This document shows positions 33,341 through 42,148 of a DNA stretch of 64,000 nt, one piece after another. The stretch lies in the NCBI GenBank assembly GCA_017959005.1, contig JAGDBO010000017.1, positions 1 through 64,000 of the forward strand, in the 5' to 3' direction. The position numbers were made by a program, and so were the translations under genes. The notes under the pieces are model-generated. The model was not told where the DNA came from. It worked only from the letters and a program-made list of their open reading frames with translations, and ran no database searches. This DNA is from Bacteroidales bacterium. Its GTDB lineage: Bacteria; Bacteroidota; Bacteroidia; Bacteroidales; UBA932. Numbering within the stretch: position 1 is the stretch's first letter; the number at the start of each line of letters is the position of its first letter.

Positions 33341-35254
33341 TTACCAATTCTTCTCTTTCTGTTTATTCTTTGCGGCGGCTTTTGCCTTTTTTACCTTCTC
33401 CTGAGTCTGATTCTCCTTATCCTGGATAGCCTGAAGCATCTGAGCTGCCGCCTGTTGGCTCATCTGCTGCTGTTGAGGCTGCTGACCCTGAGGGTTTCTG
33501 TCATCCTTGTTCTGATCCTGATCTTTGTTCTGATCTTTATTCTGGTCCTTGTTCTGGTCTTTGTTTTGATCTTTGTTTTGGTCCTGATTCTGGTCCTTGT
33601 TCTGGTCCTGATCTTTATTCTGATCTTTGTTTTGATCTTTGTTTTGATCCTGATTCTGATCCTGATTCTGATCCTGATTCTGCTGGTTCTGCTGATTCTG
33701 CTGCTGTTGTTGCTGCTGATTCTCCAGCATCTTCTTAGCGTATGCGTAGTTAGCCTTTGCAGTCATATCTGCAGGATTCCTCATAAGAGACTGCTTATAA
33801 GCCTCCAATGCCTTATCATACTGCTGTTTGGCAAGATAGGTATTGCCCAGGTTGAAGAAGTATTTTGAGGTAAGGGTAGACTTCCCCTGCTCTTTTAAGA
33901 AAGGATCCTCCTTTGCTCCAGCTCCCAGTGCTGTTACCGGCTCTCTTATATAATCTTTCTTGGAAACCACTCCCTTCCAGTTAACCCCAAAAGGAATTTT
34001 GCTCATAGTATCTGCCTGACTCTCAAATATTTTGAGAGCATTATCAGAATCATTCAACTTGTAGAGGTTGTTTGCAAGGTTGTAATTACCTGCAAGTGAG
34101 AGCGAATCCTTAAGGAGGCCCTTACGGTACTCCACCTCTGATTTTTTGAGTTCGTTCTTATTGAAGTAGCGGTTACCCTTTCTCACCTCTTTCTTGTCAG
34201 CCTGTGCAAAGCCCTGGCTGAGAGTAAGAAGCATAACCAAAACTACTGTAAAGAGTCTTTTCATCTTTCTGTTTCCAATCAAAAACTCCAGAATGAGGAA
34301 CGCCAAAGCAATGGCCAAGAAGTACATAAACTGCTCGTTGTACTCCTCAAAGGCAATCTCCTTATATGCGTTCTTCTTAAGTTCTCTAACCTTCTCAACA
34401 ATCTCACCCACGCCAAAGTTTGTATCTGAGGCTCTTACATAGATGCCGCCGCCTGCGGTAGCTATCTGTTTGAGCATCTCCTCATCCAGCTTGGTCACAA
34501 CAATGTTGCCCTGGCGGTCCTTCATCAGTCCTCCGCCCTCCGCCGGAATAGGCTCACCCTGAGCAGATCCCACGCCTATACAGTAGACGTTAATACCCGC
34601 CTCTTTTGCAGCGGCAGCAGCGGCAACCGCATCATCCTCATGGTTCTCACCGTCACTTATAACTATGATTGCTTTGTTCCCCTCTCCCTCCATACCTTCC
34701 TGAGAGAAGCTTGAGGCACAGGTCATTATGGCATTACCTATTGCCGTACCCTGTACCGGAATTGAAGATGTACTTATTCCGGACAGGAACATCTTGGCAG
34801 AGACGTAGTCTGCCGTAACCGGAAGCTGAACAAATGACTCTCCTGCAAAGAGCACCAGTCCCACACGGTCATTGTGAAGGCGGTCCATAAGTCTGGAGAG
34901 GTCCATCTTGGCTCTTTCCAGACGGTTAGGAGAGTAATCCTTTGCAAGCATTGAGTTGGAGACATCCAACGCAATCATAATCTCACTGCCAGTGTTGTTG
35001 CTCTCCTTCAGTCTTGCACCAATCTGAGGACGGGCAAGTCCCACCATCAGAAAGAACCAGGCCAGAGAGAAGCAGGTAAGCTTAAGCCAACCCTTTCCCT
35101 TAGACCTCTCAGGCATAAGAGAATCAACCAGCTGAGGATCTCCAAACTTCTTAAGCCTCTTGTTTCTTCCCCTTCTGTAAAATGCATAGAGGATGTAAAA
35201 CAGAGGAATAGCCAGTATGAATAATAGAAATACAGGTTTTGCAAATTGTATCAT
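33341..35254 (-). CDS. BatB-BatC fusion: VWA domain protein joined to TPR protein
   Basis: 637 aa from the ATG at 35254, which follows a strong AAAGGAGGAGG ribosome site; the longer frame to 35293 is not needed. Residues 1-330 are BatB: two N-terminal helices, a von Willebrand A domain with MIDAS DVSNS (97-101) and a C-terminal helix. Residues 331-637 look like a complete BatC: Met331 starts a fresh signal-like segment (MKRLFTVVLVMLLTLSQGFA), then TPRs, then a Gln/Asp/Asn/Lys repeat. BatB and BatC are normally separate genes. Translation could also restart at Met331 (34264). Confidence 0.87.
   Translation of the reverse strand: MIQFAKPVFLLFILAIPLFYILYAFYRRGRNKRLKKFGDPQLVDSLMPERSKGKGWLKLTCFSLAWFFLMVGLARPQIGARLKESNNTGSEIMIALDVSNSMLAKDYSPNRLERAKMDLSRLMDRLHNDRVGLVLFAGESFVQLPVTADYVSAKMFLSGISTSSIPVQGTAIGNAIMTCASSFSQEGMEGEGNKAIIVISDGENHEDDAVAAAAAAKEAGINVYCIGVGSAQGEPIPAEGGGLMKDRQGNIVVTKLDEEMLKQIATAGGGIYVRASDTNFGVGEIVEKVRELKKNAYKEIAFEEYNEQFMYFLAIALAFLILEFLIGNRKMKRLFTVVLVMLLTLSQGFAQADKKEVRKGNRYFNKNELKKSEVEYRKGLLKDSLSLAGNYNLANNLYKLNDSDNALKIFESQADTMSKIPFGVNWKGVVSKKDYIREPVTALGAGAKEDPFLKEQGKSTLTSKYFFNLGNTYLAKQQYDKALEAYKQSLMRNPADMTAKANYAYAKKMLENQQQQQQQNQQNQQNQDQNQDQNQDQNKDQNKDQNKDQDQNKDQNQDQNKDQNKDQNKDQNKDQNKDQDQNKDDRNPQGQQPQQQQMSQQAAAQMLQAIQDKENQTQEKVKKAKAAAKNKQKEKNW
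33503..33718 (-). repeat. in-frame QDQNKDQN codon repeat inside the BatC part
   Basis: About 216 bp of short tandem repeats of CAG/CAA, GAT, AAT/AAC and AAA codons encode residues 513-584, alternating Gln, Asp, Asn and Lys. The near-exact repeats are prone to length change by slippage while keeping the frame. Confidence 0.85.
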
Positions 35255-35267
35255 ATCCCCTCCTCCT

Positions 35268-36248
35268 TTAATCCGGTAAATGTTTGGTAACAAACAGTCT
35301 CATAATAAGTTCCAGAACAACAGCCAGGAAGGCAACCAGTGCAAAGTTCATAAAGAGTTCCTTGTACTGAGGGAAGGAATCCACAATTGTCTTGCTCTTC
35401 TCCATCTTGTTAATCTCCGTATAGATGGCAGCCAGTTTGGTGTTGTCCGTAGCCCTGAAATATTTTCCTCCGGTCTCTTTGGCAATCTCTTTCAGAAGCG
35501 GCTCGTCTATCTCCACCTTCATGGTCTGAACGCCATAAGGTGTAGGATAAGGAGCCTCTCCCATTGCACCAATGCCTATGGTGTAAACTCTTATACCGTA
35601 GGTTTTTGCAATCTCAATTGCCATCTGCGGAGAAATTTCTCCGGTGTTGTTCACACCGTCCGTAAGCAGAATGACAACCTTGCTCTTTGCATCCGAGTCT
35701 TTAAGTCTTGCAACGGCGGTTGCCAATCCGTTACCAATAGCCGTTCCGTCCTCAATGATTCCGCACTGAATCTCCTTTAACATATTAATCAGAGACTGGC
35801 GGTCCGTTGTAAGAGGACACTGTGTGTAACTCTCACCGGCAAAGACAACTACGCCCATTCTGTCTGCAGGTCTCTGAGCCACGAACTCCGTAGCTATCTG
35901 CTTTGCGGCGTTAATTCTGTCCGGTTTGAAATCCATCGCCAGCATAGAGGTGGAGACATCAATTCCAAGAACAATGTCTATACCCTCAGTGCTAACCTTC
36001 TCCAACTTAGAAGCGGAGCGCGGACGTGCAATTGCAAGCACCAGAAAGAGCACCGCTAAACATCTGAGTGCAAATGGAATATGACGCAGTATACGCTTTA
36101 AAAGATTCTCCTTTTTATAGTTCCACGGAGAGATGTTTGAGACGGTAAGATATGGCTGACGTCCCTTTATCTCCCTCCAAACGTAAAGGAGAATCATCAA
36201 AGGGATGATCAGTGCCAGGTATAATAATTTAGGGTATTCGAAAAACAT
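35268..36248 (-). CDS. batA: BatA: VWA-domain membrane protein
   Basis: 326 aa. Two hydrophobic N-terminal segments (about 8-25 and 55-75), a VWA domain with MIDAS DVSTS and the later TDGVNN metal-site loop, and a C-terminal transmembrane helix (about 300-320). It matches BatA in length and layout. Its ATG overlaps the preceding stop (TAATG), and batB follows after 13 nt. BatA and BatB are thought to form membrane complexes with the domain facing the periplasm. Confidence 0.9.
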   Translation of the reverse strand: MFFEYPKLLYLALIIPLMILLYVWREIKGRQPYLTVSNISPWNYKKENLLKRILRHIPFALRCLAVLFLVLAIARPRSASKLEKVSTEGIDIVLGIDVSTSMLAMDFKPDRINAAKQIATEFVAQRPADRMGVVVFAGESYTQCPLTTDRQSLINMLKEIQCGIIEDGTAIGNGLATAVARLKDSDAKSKVVILLTDGVNNTGEISPQMAIEIAKTYGIRVYTIGIGAMGEAPYPTPYGVQTMKVEIDEPLLKEIAKETGGKYFRATDNTKLAAIYTEINKMEKSKTIVDSFPQYKELFMNFALVAFLAVVLELIMRLFVTKHLPD

Positions 36249-37219
36249 TATTTAACCTCCTCTTTCTTAGCCTCTTCCAGTTGCTGCATATAAGCAAAGT
36301 TCACAAAGTTCACTGCAACCGGAATTGCATTCTCATTATCCTGTTCGCTAGGAGTATATTTGGCAAACTTCACCAAATCCGCCCTTGCAAACATTTCATC
36401 CAAATCATTAAATATCTTCTCGTCCAACTTCTTGTCCTTCAGAGATTCCATAATCTCCGTAGAGGTCTTCTCCATTGCACCGAATCCGTAACGGCTCTCA
36501 ATGTAGTTACGCAGAGCGTCCGTAATTCCGGTGTAGTACTGCTTCTCCTTTCCAACCTTCCAAACCTTCTCAAGACGGAGTTTCTCCAACTTCTTAAGCG
36601 CCGTTATATGAGGCGGTTCCACCTGAACGGACTTGCCAAAGAAGTTCTTGTTCTTCCTCTTCATTGAGATATATCTGCAGATAGCCCAGATAATCAGAGC
36701 AACCGCAAGAACCAGAAGAACCCACGGCAGAACTTCACCTACCGTAATCGGATATTTCTCCTGTGCCTTAATATCATAAGGTTTGAAGGAGGCCGTATCT
36801 ATCTGAACAGTATTCACATAGAGGTCCTGCGGATCTATGCTCAAAGTATCCGCCCTACCCTCAATGGAGTAGAGGATAACCGGAGCAGGCAGATGAAATG
36901 AACCGCTGTCAAAAACGGAGAGCATCATCTTGGCTCTAAGTTCTCTCTTTCCGTTTTTAAGAGAGACGGAGTCTATCTGAAGATCCTTTACAACCTCAAT
37001 GGCCGCACCCCTTAAAGTGGTATCTGCGGCAAGGGTTCTCTTATAAGGAACGGCTTTAAGGTCAACTCCTTCCGGGAATGTGAACTCGGTAATCCAAGCC
37101 ACTTGGTCTCCAATCAGAACAGAGTCTTTTGTAAGGTAAGACCTGGGAACTTTCTGAGCAAAAACCGTGGTGGACAAAAGCACCAAAAAGGCCAACGCCG
37201 TTATACTTTTTCTAAACAT
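36248..37219 (-). CDS. conserved membrane protein of the Bat operon
   Basis: 323 aa: signal peptide (to VFAQ), an extracytoplasmic beta domain (about 25-150), one transmembrane helix (VLPWVLLVLAVALIIWAICR, about 175-194) and a cytoplasmic helical tail with KEKQYYTGITDALRNYIESRYG. The same tail type is found in DUF4381-like proteins that occupy this slot between DUF58 and batA in many bacteria. Function is not known; probably a structural member of the Bat complex. Overlap with batA indicates coupled translation. Confidence 0.75.
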   Translation of the reverse strand: MFRKSITALAFLVLLSTTVFAQKVPRSYLTKDSVLIGDQVAWITEFTFPEGVDLKAVPYKRTLAADTTLRGAAIEVVKDLQIDSVSLKNGKRELRAKMMLSVFDSGSFHLPAPVILYSIEGRADTLSIDPQDLYVNTVQIDTASFKPYDIKAQEKYPITVGEVLPWVLLVLAVALIIWAICRYISMKRKNKNFFGKSVQVEPPHITALKKLEKLRLEKVWKVGKEKQYYTGITDALRNYIESRYGFGAMEKTSTEIMESLKDKKLDEKIFNDLDEMFARADLVKFAKYTPSEQDNENAIPVAVNFVNFAYMQQLEEAKKEEVK

Positions 37220-37224
37220 AATTC

Positions 37225-38103
37225 CTATTTCTTCTTAAAGAAGGCTATAAGACTCTTAACGTAATCATCTTGAGTGGATACGCTTACGCTGTCCACTCTG
37301 TATCTCTTAAACAGTTGCTGTGCGCTCTGCTGAACTCTGTTAGACCAATCTCTGTAGTGATCTCTCACCGCTCTGGAAGAGGTATCTATCCATCCCTCTT
37401 TTCCGTTCTCGGCATCTCTTACTCTTACAAATCCAATGTTCGGAATCTCTCTCTCCCTTGGATCATAGACATTGATTGCGGAGATTTCATGGCGGTTGGC
37501 GGCAATCTTAAGCGCCTCCTCGTAACGCGGATGTCCCTCAGAATCAACGTCCAGCAAATCGCTGAGCAAAAATGCGGTACACTTTTTCTTAATGGCGTTT
37601 GAGAGAAAACGCAACGCTTCAGAGATATCCGTTCCCTGCCCTGTAGGTTTGAACTCCAACAGTTCAGAGAGAATTCTCAGCAGATGGCTTCTTCCCTTCT
37701 TTGGAGGAATGAACTTCTCAACCTTGGAGGAGAAGAAGAGTGCTCCAACCTTATCGTTGTTGATTGATGCGGAGAAGGAGAGCACTGCTGCAATTTCTGC
37801 AACCAGCTCACGCTTAGTCTTCTCCACGGTTCCGAATATACTGGATTGGCTAACGTCTACAAGCAGAACAACCGTAAGTTCTCTCTCCTCCTCATATACT
37901 TTTATGTAAGGAGAGCGCAAACGGGCCGTAACATTCCAGTCCATATTGCGGACATCGTCTCCAAACTGATACTCACGTACCTCGCTGAAAGCCATACCTC
38001 TGCCCTTGAAGGCGGAGTGGTACTCTCCTGCAAAGATCTGGTGAGAGAGAGACTTTGTCTTTATCTCAATCTTACGTACTTTCTTTAAAAGTTCGTTGTC
38101 CAT
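37225..38103 (-). CDS. DUF58 (VWA-like) protein
   Basis: 292 aa, cytoplasmic, no signal peptide. It has the DUF58 hallmark FSEVREYQFGDDVRNMDWNV followed by TARLRSPYIKVYEEERE and a degenerate VWA fold with VDVSQS. DUF58 proteins always occur next to MoxR ATPases and probably assemble with them. The gene lies 12 nt after moxR and ends with TAG, 5 nt before the next gene. Confidence 0.93.
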   Translation of the reverse strand: MDNELLKKVRKIEIKTKSLSHQIFAGEYHSAFKGRGMAFSEVREYQFGDDVRNMDWNVTARLRSPYIKVYEEERELTVVLLVDVSQSSIFGTVEKTKRELVAEIAAVLSFSASINNDKVGALFFSSKVEKFIPPKKGRSHLLRILSELLEFKPTGQGTDISEALRFLSNAIKKKCTAFLLSDLLDVDSEGHPRYEEALKIAANRHEISAINVYDPREREIPNIGFVRVRDAENGKEGWIDTSSRAVRDHYRDWSNRVQQSAQQLFKRYRVDSVSVSTQDDYVKSLIAFFKKK

Positions 38104-38115
38104 ACAAATAACTCC

Positions 38116-39108
38116 TTATGGAACCGGTACAATATTTACTATCTCGGTAATCAGATTCTCTGTTGTAATATTCTCTGCCTCAGCCTCGTATGTAAGACCA
38201 ATACGATGACGCAACACCTCGTAGCATACGGCTCTTACATCCTCCGGGATTACATAGCCTCTTCTCTTTATGAATGCGTAAGCCTTGGCAGCCTTTGCAA
38301 GTGAAATACTTGCTCTTGGAGAAGCACCGTACTGAATCAGATTCTTAATCTTTCCAAGTCCGTACTCCTCAGGAGTTCTGGTTGCGTAAACTATATCTAC
38401 AATGTAACGCTCAATCTTCTCATCCATGTAAACGTCTTTTACAACGCTTCTTGCACGGACAATATCCTCAGGCTTAAGAACTGTGCTTGCCTTAGGGAAC
38501 TCCTGTGCGTTGTGCATCTTAATAATCTGTTTCTCTTCATCCTTCTTAGGGTAGTTTACAATCACCTTAAGCATGAAACGGTCCATCTGTGCTTCAGGCA
38601 GCGGATATGTACCCTCCTGTTCTATAGGGTTTTGTGTTGCCATTACAAGGAACGGTTTAGGAAGAGCGTAGGTGTTGTCTCCAATGGTTACCGCTCTCTC
38701 CTGCATTGCCTCCAACAGAGCACTCTGAACCTTTGCAGGTGAACGGTTGATCTCATCCGCCAATACAAAGTTTGCAAACACAGGTCCCTGCTTTACCTGG
38801 AACTGCTCGTTCTTCTGACTGTAGATCATTGTTCCCACAATATCAGACGGAAGCAAATCCGGAGTAAACTGAATCCTGTTGAACTTTGCATCAATGATAT
38901 CTGCCAATGTGCTTATAGCCAAAGTCTTTGCCAAACCAGGCATTCCCTCCAGCAACAGATGTCCGTCTGCAAGCAATCCAATGAGCAGATCCTCAACCAG
39001 ATGTTTTTGCCCTACAATCACCTTGTTCATCTCCATAGAGATGATGTCTACAAAGGCGCTCTCTTTCTGAATCCTATCATTCAGTTCCTTTATGTTAACG
39101 TTCTCCAT
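38116..39108 (-). CDS. moxR: MoxR-family AAA+ ATPase
   Basis: 330 aa. Walker A is GMPGLAKT, Walker B VLADEINRSPAK, sensor 1 lies in LVMATQNPIEQEGTYPLPEAQ, and the C-terminal lid is complete. MoxR ATPases act as chaperones that help VWA-domain proteins mature, which fits the DUF58 and Bat genes downstream. It is the first gene of the seven-gene operon, divergent from truA across a 57-bp gap. Confidence 0.95.
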   Translation of the reverse strand: MENVNIKELNDRIQKESAFVDIISMEMNKVIVGQKHLVEDLLIGLLADGHLLLEGMPGLAKTLAISTLADIIDAKFNRIQFTPDLLPSDIVGTMIYSQKNEQFQVKQGPVFANFVLADEINRSPAKVQSALLEAMQERAVTIGDNTYALPKPFLVMATQNPIEQEGTYPLPEAQMDRFMLKVIVNYPKKDEEKQIIKMHNAQEFPKASTVLKPEDIVRARSVVKDVYMDEKIERYIVDIVYATRTPEEYGLGKIKNLIQYGASPRASISLAKAAKAYAFIKRRGYVIPEDVRAVCYEVLRHRIGLTYEAEAENITTENLITEIVNIVPVP

Positions 39109-39151
39109 AATTGTTTAAATTACTTTGTTATTCTTTTTACTTTCAATTTCT

Positions 39152-39159
39152 TACCTTTG
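39152..39159 (+). promoter_or_regulatory. -7 promoter element before truA
   Basis: TACCTTTG fits TAnnTTTG and ends 6 nt before the ATG at 39166, predicting a leaderless or nearly leaderless truA mRNA. No good -33 TTTG at standard spacing was found. Confidence 0.5.
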
Positions 39160-39165
39160 CGCTAT

Positions 39166-39957
39166 ATGAGATACTTTATTCGTCTGTCATATAACGGAGC
39201 CCCCTTTAGCGGCTGGCAAATTCAAAAGAACGCAACCGGCGTTCAAGAGGAACTTCAAAAAGCTTTTTCACTTTTGCTGAAGGAGAAGATTGAGATTACA
39301 GGTGCCGGTAGAACAGATAGCGGCGTTAATGCCGTCAACTACATTGCCCACACAGATATCCAATCCCAGACAGCTCTCAGTGGAAAATCTCAAAAGCAAT
39401 TTCTATACAAATTAAATGCCATTCTGCCTCCTCAAATCAAGGTTGAGGGCATATATAAAATGCATCCTGAGGCACACGCCCGCTTTGATGCAACCTGCCG
39501 CACATACAACTATTTCATCTCCACGGAACCCTCCCCGTTTGACAACCGGTTTACCTTCTATGTTAAGTGCAAAACTCTCAACATAGAGGCCATGAACAGG
39601 GCGGCCAAGTACTTCATCGGGACAAAAGATTTCGCCTCCCTGCAGAAGGTTGGAAGTGACAACAAGACCTCCGTATGCACTGTAACAGAGGCGGTTTGGA
39701 AGAGAGCACCCCTCCCCGCCCCATTCAATGCGGGCTGCAGAGGAAAGAGGTATGTCTTCACCGTTACCGCCAACAGGTTCCTAAGAAATATGGTCAGGGC
39801 TATGGTGGGTTCCCTTCTGGAAGTGGGGCTCGGAAAGAGGGATCCGGAGTGGATTAAGGAGATGCTCAAAAAGAAAAACCGCTCCTCAGCGGCCCAGAGC
39901 GTCCCGGGTAACGCCCTCTTTTTGACCAGAATAACCTATCCATACCCAATTAAGTAG
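39166..39957 (+). CDS. truA: tRNA pseudouridine(38-40) synthase TruA
   Basis: 263 aa from the ATG at 39166 (MRYFIRLSYNGAPFSGWQIQ); the frame is open further upstream, but that part overlaps moxR and its promoter. The catalytic Asp lies in GAGRTDSGVNA, and RNYNYF-like (CRTYNYFIST) and FLRNMVRAMVG motifs are present. It modifies U38-40 in the tRNA anticodon arm. Stop is TAG. Confidence 0.95.
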   Translation: MRYFIRLSYNGAPFSGWQIQKNATGVQEELQKAFSLLLKEKIEITGAGRTDSGVNAVNYIAHTDIQSQTALSGKSQKQFLYKLNAILPPQIKVEGIYKMHPEAHARFDATCRTYNYFISTEPSPFDNRFTFYVKCKTLNIEAMNRAAKYFIGTKDFASLQKVGSDNKTSVCTVTEAVWKRAPLPAPFNAGCRGKRYVFTVTANRFLRNMVRAMVGSLLEVGLGKRDPEWIKEMLKKKNRSSAAQSVPGNALFLTRITYPYPIK

Positions 39958-40017
39958 CTCTTGCACACTTTTTGCTTATTGTAAGCGTACATTTTGAAAT
40001 AAATAAACAATACAGAT

Positions 40018-40737
40018 ATGAGTTTGATCACTATTTTTCTCCAGGCAGACGCCGTAGAAGCCGTAAACCAGGCAGCCGGCACACTCGCCTCAAGCCAGAA
40101 GGTCTCCCTCTCCATGATAGACATGGCAGTTAAGGGCGGATGGCTGATGATTCCTCTTGTAATTCTCTCCGTACTAACCATTTACATCTTCGGAATGAAG
40201 TGGTGGACAATCAGCCGTGCCTCAAAGATTGACCCTAATTTTATGAGGGATATCAGGGATTTTATTCACGATGGTAAAATCTCGGCAGCACTTAACCTCT
40301 GCCGCCAGCAGGATACCCCTGTCTCTCACCTGATTGAGAAGGGCATTGAGAGAATGGGAAGACCTCTTACGGATATCCAGACCGCCGTGGAGAATATGGG
40401 AAACATTGAGATTGCAAGGCTTGAGAAGGGCCTCCCTTCACTTGCTTCCATTGCAGGAGGCGCCCCAATGCTCGGATTTTTGGGAACCGTTCTCGGTATG
40501 GTGCAGGCCTTCTTCAATATGAGCCAGGCTGGTAACAACATAGATATCACCCTGCTCAGCAGCGGTATCTATACCGCAATGATTACCACCGTTGCAGGTC
40601 TTATTGTAGGTATCCTGGCTTACTTTGGATACAACTACCTGACATCCAAGGTCTCAGACCTGGTATTTACACTCCAGAGCAACACTATAGAGTTTATGGA
40701 CCTGCTCCACGAACCTGCAGACAAACCAGCAAAGTAA
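40018..40737 (+). CDS. exbB: ExbB/TolQ-family proton channel protein
   Basis: 239 aa with three transmembrane helices: about 42-62, 140-165 (PMLGFLGTVLGMVQAFF) and 180-205 (IYTAMITTVAGLIVGILAYFGY). The second and third carry the conserved GTV and Thr residues of the ExbB/TolQ/MotA family. With the ExbD and TonB genes that follow at 7 nt and by overlap, it forms the motor that uses the proton gradient to drive outer-membrane receptors. A promoter-like TTTG is at 39971-39974, with an off-spaced -7 box. Confidence 0.92.
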   Translation: MSLITIFLQADAVEAVNQAAGTLASSQKVSLSMIDMAVKGGWLMIPLVILSVLTIYIFGMKWWTISRASKIDPNFMRDIRDFIHDGKISAALNLCRQQDTPVSHLIEKGIERMGRPLTDIQTAVENMGNIEIARLEKGLPSLASIAGGAPMLGFLGTVLGMVQAFFNMSQAGNNIDITLLSSGIYTAMITTVAGLIVGILAYFGYNYLTSKVSDLVFTLQSNTIEFMDLLHEPADKPAK

Positions 40738-40744
40738 TAAAAGT

Positions 40745-41158
40745 ATGGCTATTCAACAGAGAAACAAGGTAGATGCAAAGTTCAGCATGTCCTCAATGAC
40801 GGACATTGTCTTTCTACTCCTCATCTTCTTCCTTGTAACCTCCACACTCATAAACCCTAACGCTCTCAAGTTGCTGCTTCCAAAGAGTACCAACCAGATC
40901 TCCGCAAAGCCGCAGGTGAGCGTTTCCATAAAGCATTACCCGGAAAGCAACACCTTCTCATACCACATCAACGGCCACCAGCAAGCCACTCCATATGAGC
41001 AGGTTGAGGTCTCCATACAAGCCCTCCTCCAGAACACGGAGGAACCAACCTTCACCATCCTGGCAGACCAGAGCGTCCCAATTGAGAAGGTTGTGGAACT
41101 GATGAACATTGCAAAGCGCAACCAATACAAGGTAATCCTAGCTACCTCCCCGGAATAA
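40745..41158 (+). CDS. exbD: ExbD/TolR-family biopolymer transport protein
   Basis: 137 aa. One transmembrane helix (about 17-37; MTDIVFLLLIFFLVTSTL) contains the essential Asp of the proton path, followed by a periplasmic domain. This is the usual ExbD/TolR layout. Its stop overlaps the ATG of the tonB gene (TAATG). Confidence 0.93.
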   Translation: MAIQQRNKVDAKFSMSSMTDIVFLLLIFFLVTSTLINPNALKLLLPKSTNQISAKPQVSVSIKHYPESNTFSYHINGHQQATPYEQVEVSIQALLQNTEEPTFTILADQSVPIEKVVELMNIAKRNQYKVILATSPE

Positions 41159-41994
41159 TGTACTCAATGACAAAGCAACAGAGGCAGGCCCGCGAGGGTA
41201 AGAAAATAGGCACGGTTCTTACTGTTGCCTTTCACGCCGTGTTGCTTTTAGTCTTGGGTATCAGCGGCTTCAAACTCATATATCCGCCGCCTCCTGAGCA
41301 GGGTATACTGCTGGAGATACCCCTTGAAGAGGTACCAAAACCCGTCATCAAACAACTCTCCAGAGAACCAAGAGCTCCAAAGGCAGACCCTGATAAAGAG
41401 GTGAACATTGTTAAGAAGGCCAAGGCTCCGCTCCAGGCGGAAAAGAGCAACGCCGGCAAAGCCACTACGGCTCAGGGTAAAGGAGATGTCCCTGTTACCG
41501 AGCCAAAGAGAGAGGTGGACAAGAGAGCTCTCTTCCCTTCTGCAGACAACAAGAAGGATACAAAGCAGGCACAGACTTCAGAGAAGATAGAGAATGACCT
41601 CAAAGCCGGGCATTCACAGGGCAACACAGACAGCGGTCCCGTAACCGGCCAGCCTTCAGTAAGGCTGGAGGGACGCTCAGTAGTAGGCTCACTTCCAAAG
41701 CCAAAATACGAGGTCAACAAGAGCGGAGTTGTTGTGGTTAAGATAGTTGTAGATGAGACGGGCAAGGTCACCAACGCCATCCCTGGCCAGAGCGGCACCA
41801 CCGTCAATGACCCAACACTCTGGCAGGCCGCCAAAACCGCCGCCCTCAAAGCCCGCTTCTCCCCTACCTCCAGTGCAGGCAGTTCCATCTCCTCCGGCAA
41901 CGCTGGCTCCGGCTCCTCCGGCACAGGCTCCGGCATCTCCACCCCAGCCTCCGCCCAGGTAGGCTACATCACCTACGTCTTCACCCTCAAGTAA
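41158..41994 (+). CDS. tonB: TonB energy transducer with Ser/Gly insert before the last strand
   Basis: 278 aa (ATG at 41158; a second ATG is at 41167). A transmembrane helix (about 18-40) is followed by YPPPPEQG and a Lys/Pro/Ala-rich spacer, then a C-terminal domain from about 175 (SLPKPKYEVNKSGVVVVKIVVDETG pattern, DPTLWQAAKTAALKARFSP). About 30 Ser/Gly/Ala residues (238-267) separate this from the closing strand VGYITYVFTLK. Typical Bacteroidota TonB domains have only a short link there. It should couple ExbBD to TonB-dependent receptors. Confidence 0.88.
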   Translation: MYSMTKQQRQAREGKKIGTVLTVAFHAVLLLVLGISGFKLIYPPPPEQGILLEIPLEEVPKPVIKQLSREPRAPKADPDKEVNIVKKAKAPLQAEKSNAGKATTAQGKGDVPVTEPKREVDKRALFPSADNKKDTKQAQTSEKIENDLKAGHSQGNTDSGPVTGQPSVRLEGRSVVGSLPKPKYEVNKSGVVVVKIVVDETGKVTNAIPGQSGTTVNDPTLWQAAKTAALKARFSPTSSAGSSISSGNAGSGSSGTGSGISTPASAQVGYITYVFTLK

Positions 41995-42026
41995 CCTTCT
42001 CCCCGCCAAAATCACCCCTACTGCTT

Positions 42027-42053
42027 AAGGTGTCCCTATTTTACGGACACCTT
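42027..42053. repeat. palindromic element, copy 1
   Basis: AAGGTGTCC and GGACACCTT form a perfect 9-bp stem with a 9-nt loop. The core is nearly the reverse complement of copies 2 and 3. It lies 33 nt after tonB and could also terminate that transcript. Confidence 0.75.
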
Positions 42054-42093
42054 GAGCATTTTAACCCTTTTACCTCAACCTCAGCAAACGCCT

Positions 42094-42134
42094 AGTGTTC
42101 CCAGTGTCCGTAAAATCCGGACACCAGGAACACT
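42094..42134. repeat. palindromic element, copy 2
   Basis: A two-part stem: AGTGTTCC with GGAACACT outside, GTGTCCG with CGGACAC inside, and loop TAAAATC. It shares the core GTGTCCGTAAAATCCGGAC with copy 3. Confidence 0.8.
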
Positions 42135-42148
42135 TTACCCCCTTTTTC

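Noticed and set aside
33326..33868. Plus-strand 180-aa hydrophobic frame
   Set aside because: It is the antisense of the QDQNK repeat in the batB-batC gene; the Leu/Ile/Val runs are a by-product of the repeated codons.
38959..39165. Extended truA N-terminus
   Set aside because: It runs through moxR coding sequence on the other strand and through the truA -7 box; the conserved TruA start is at 39166.
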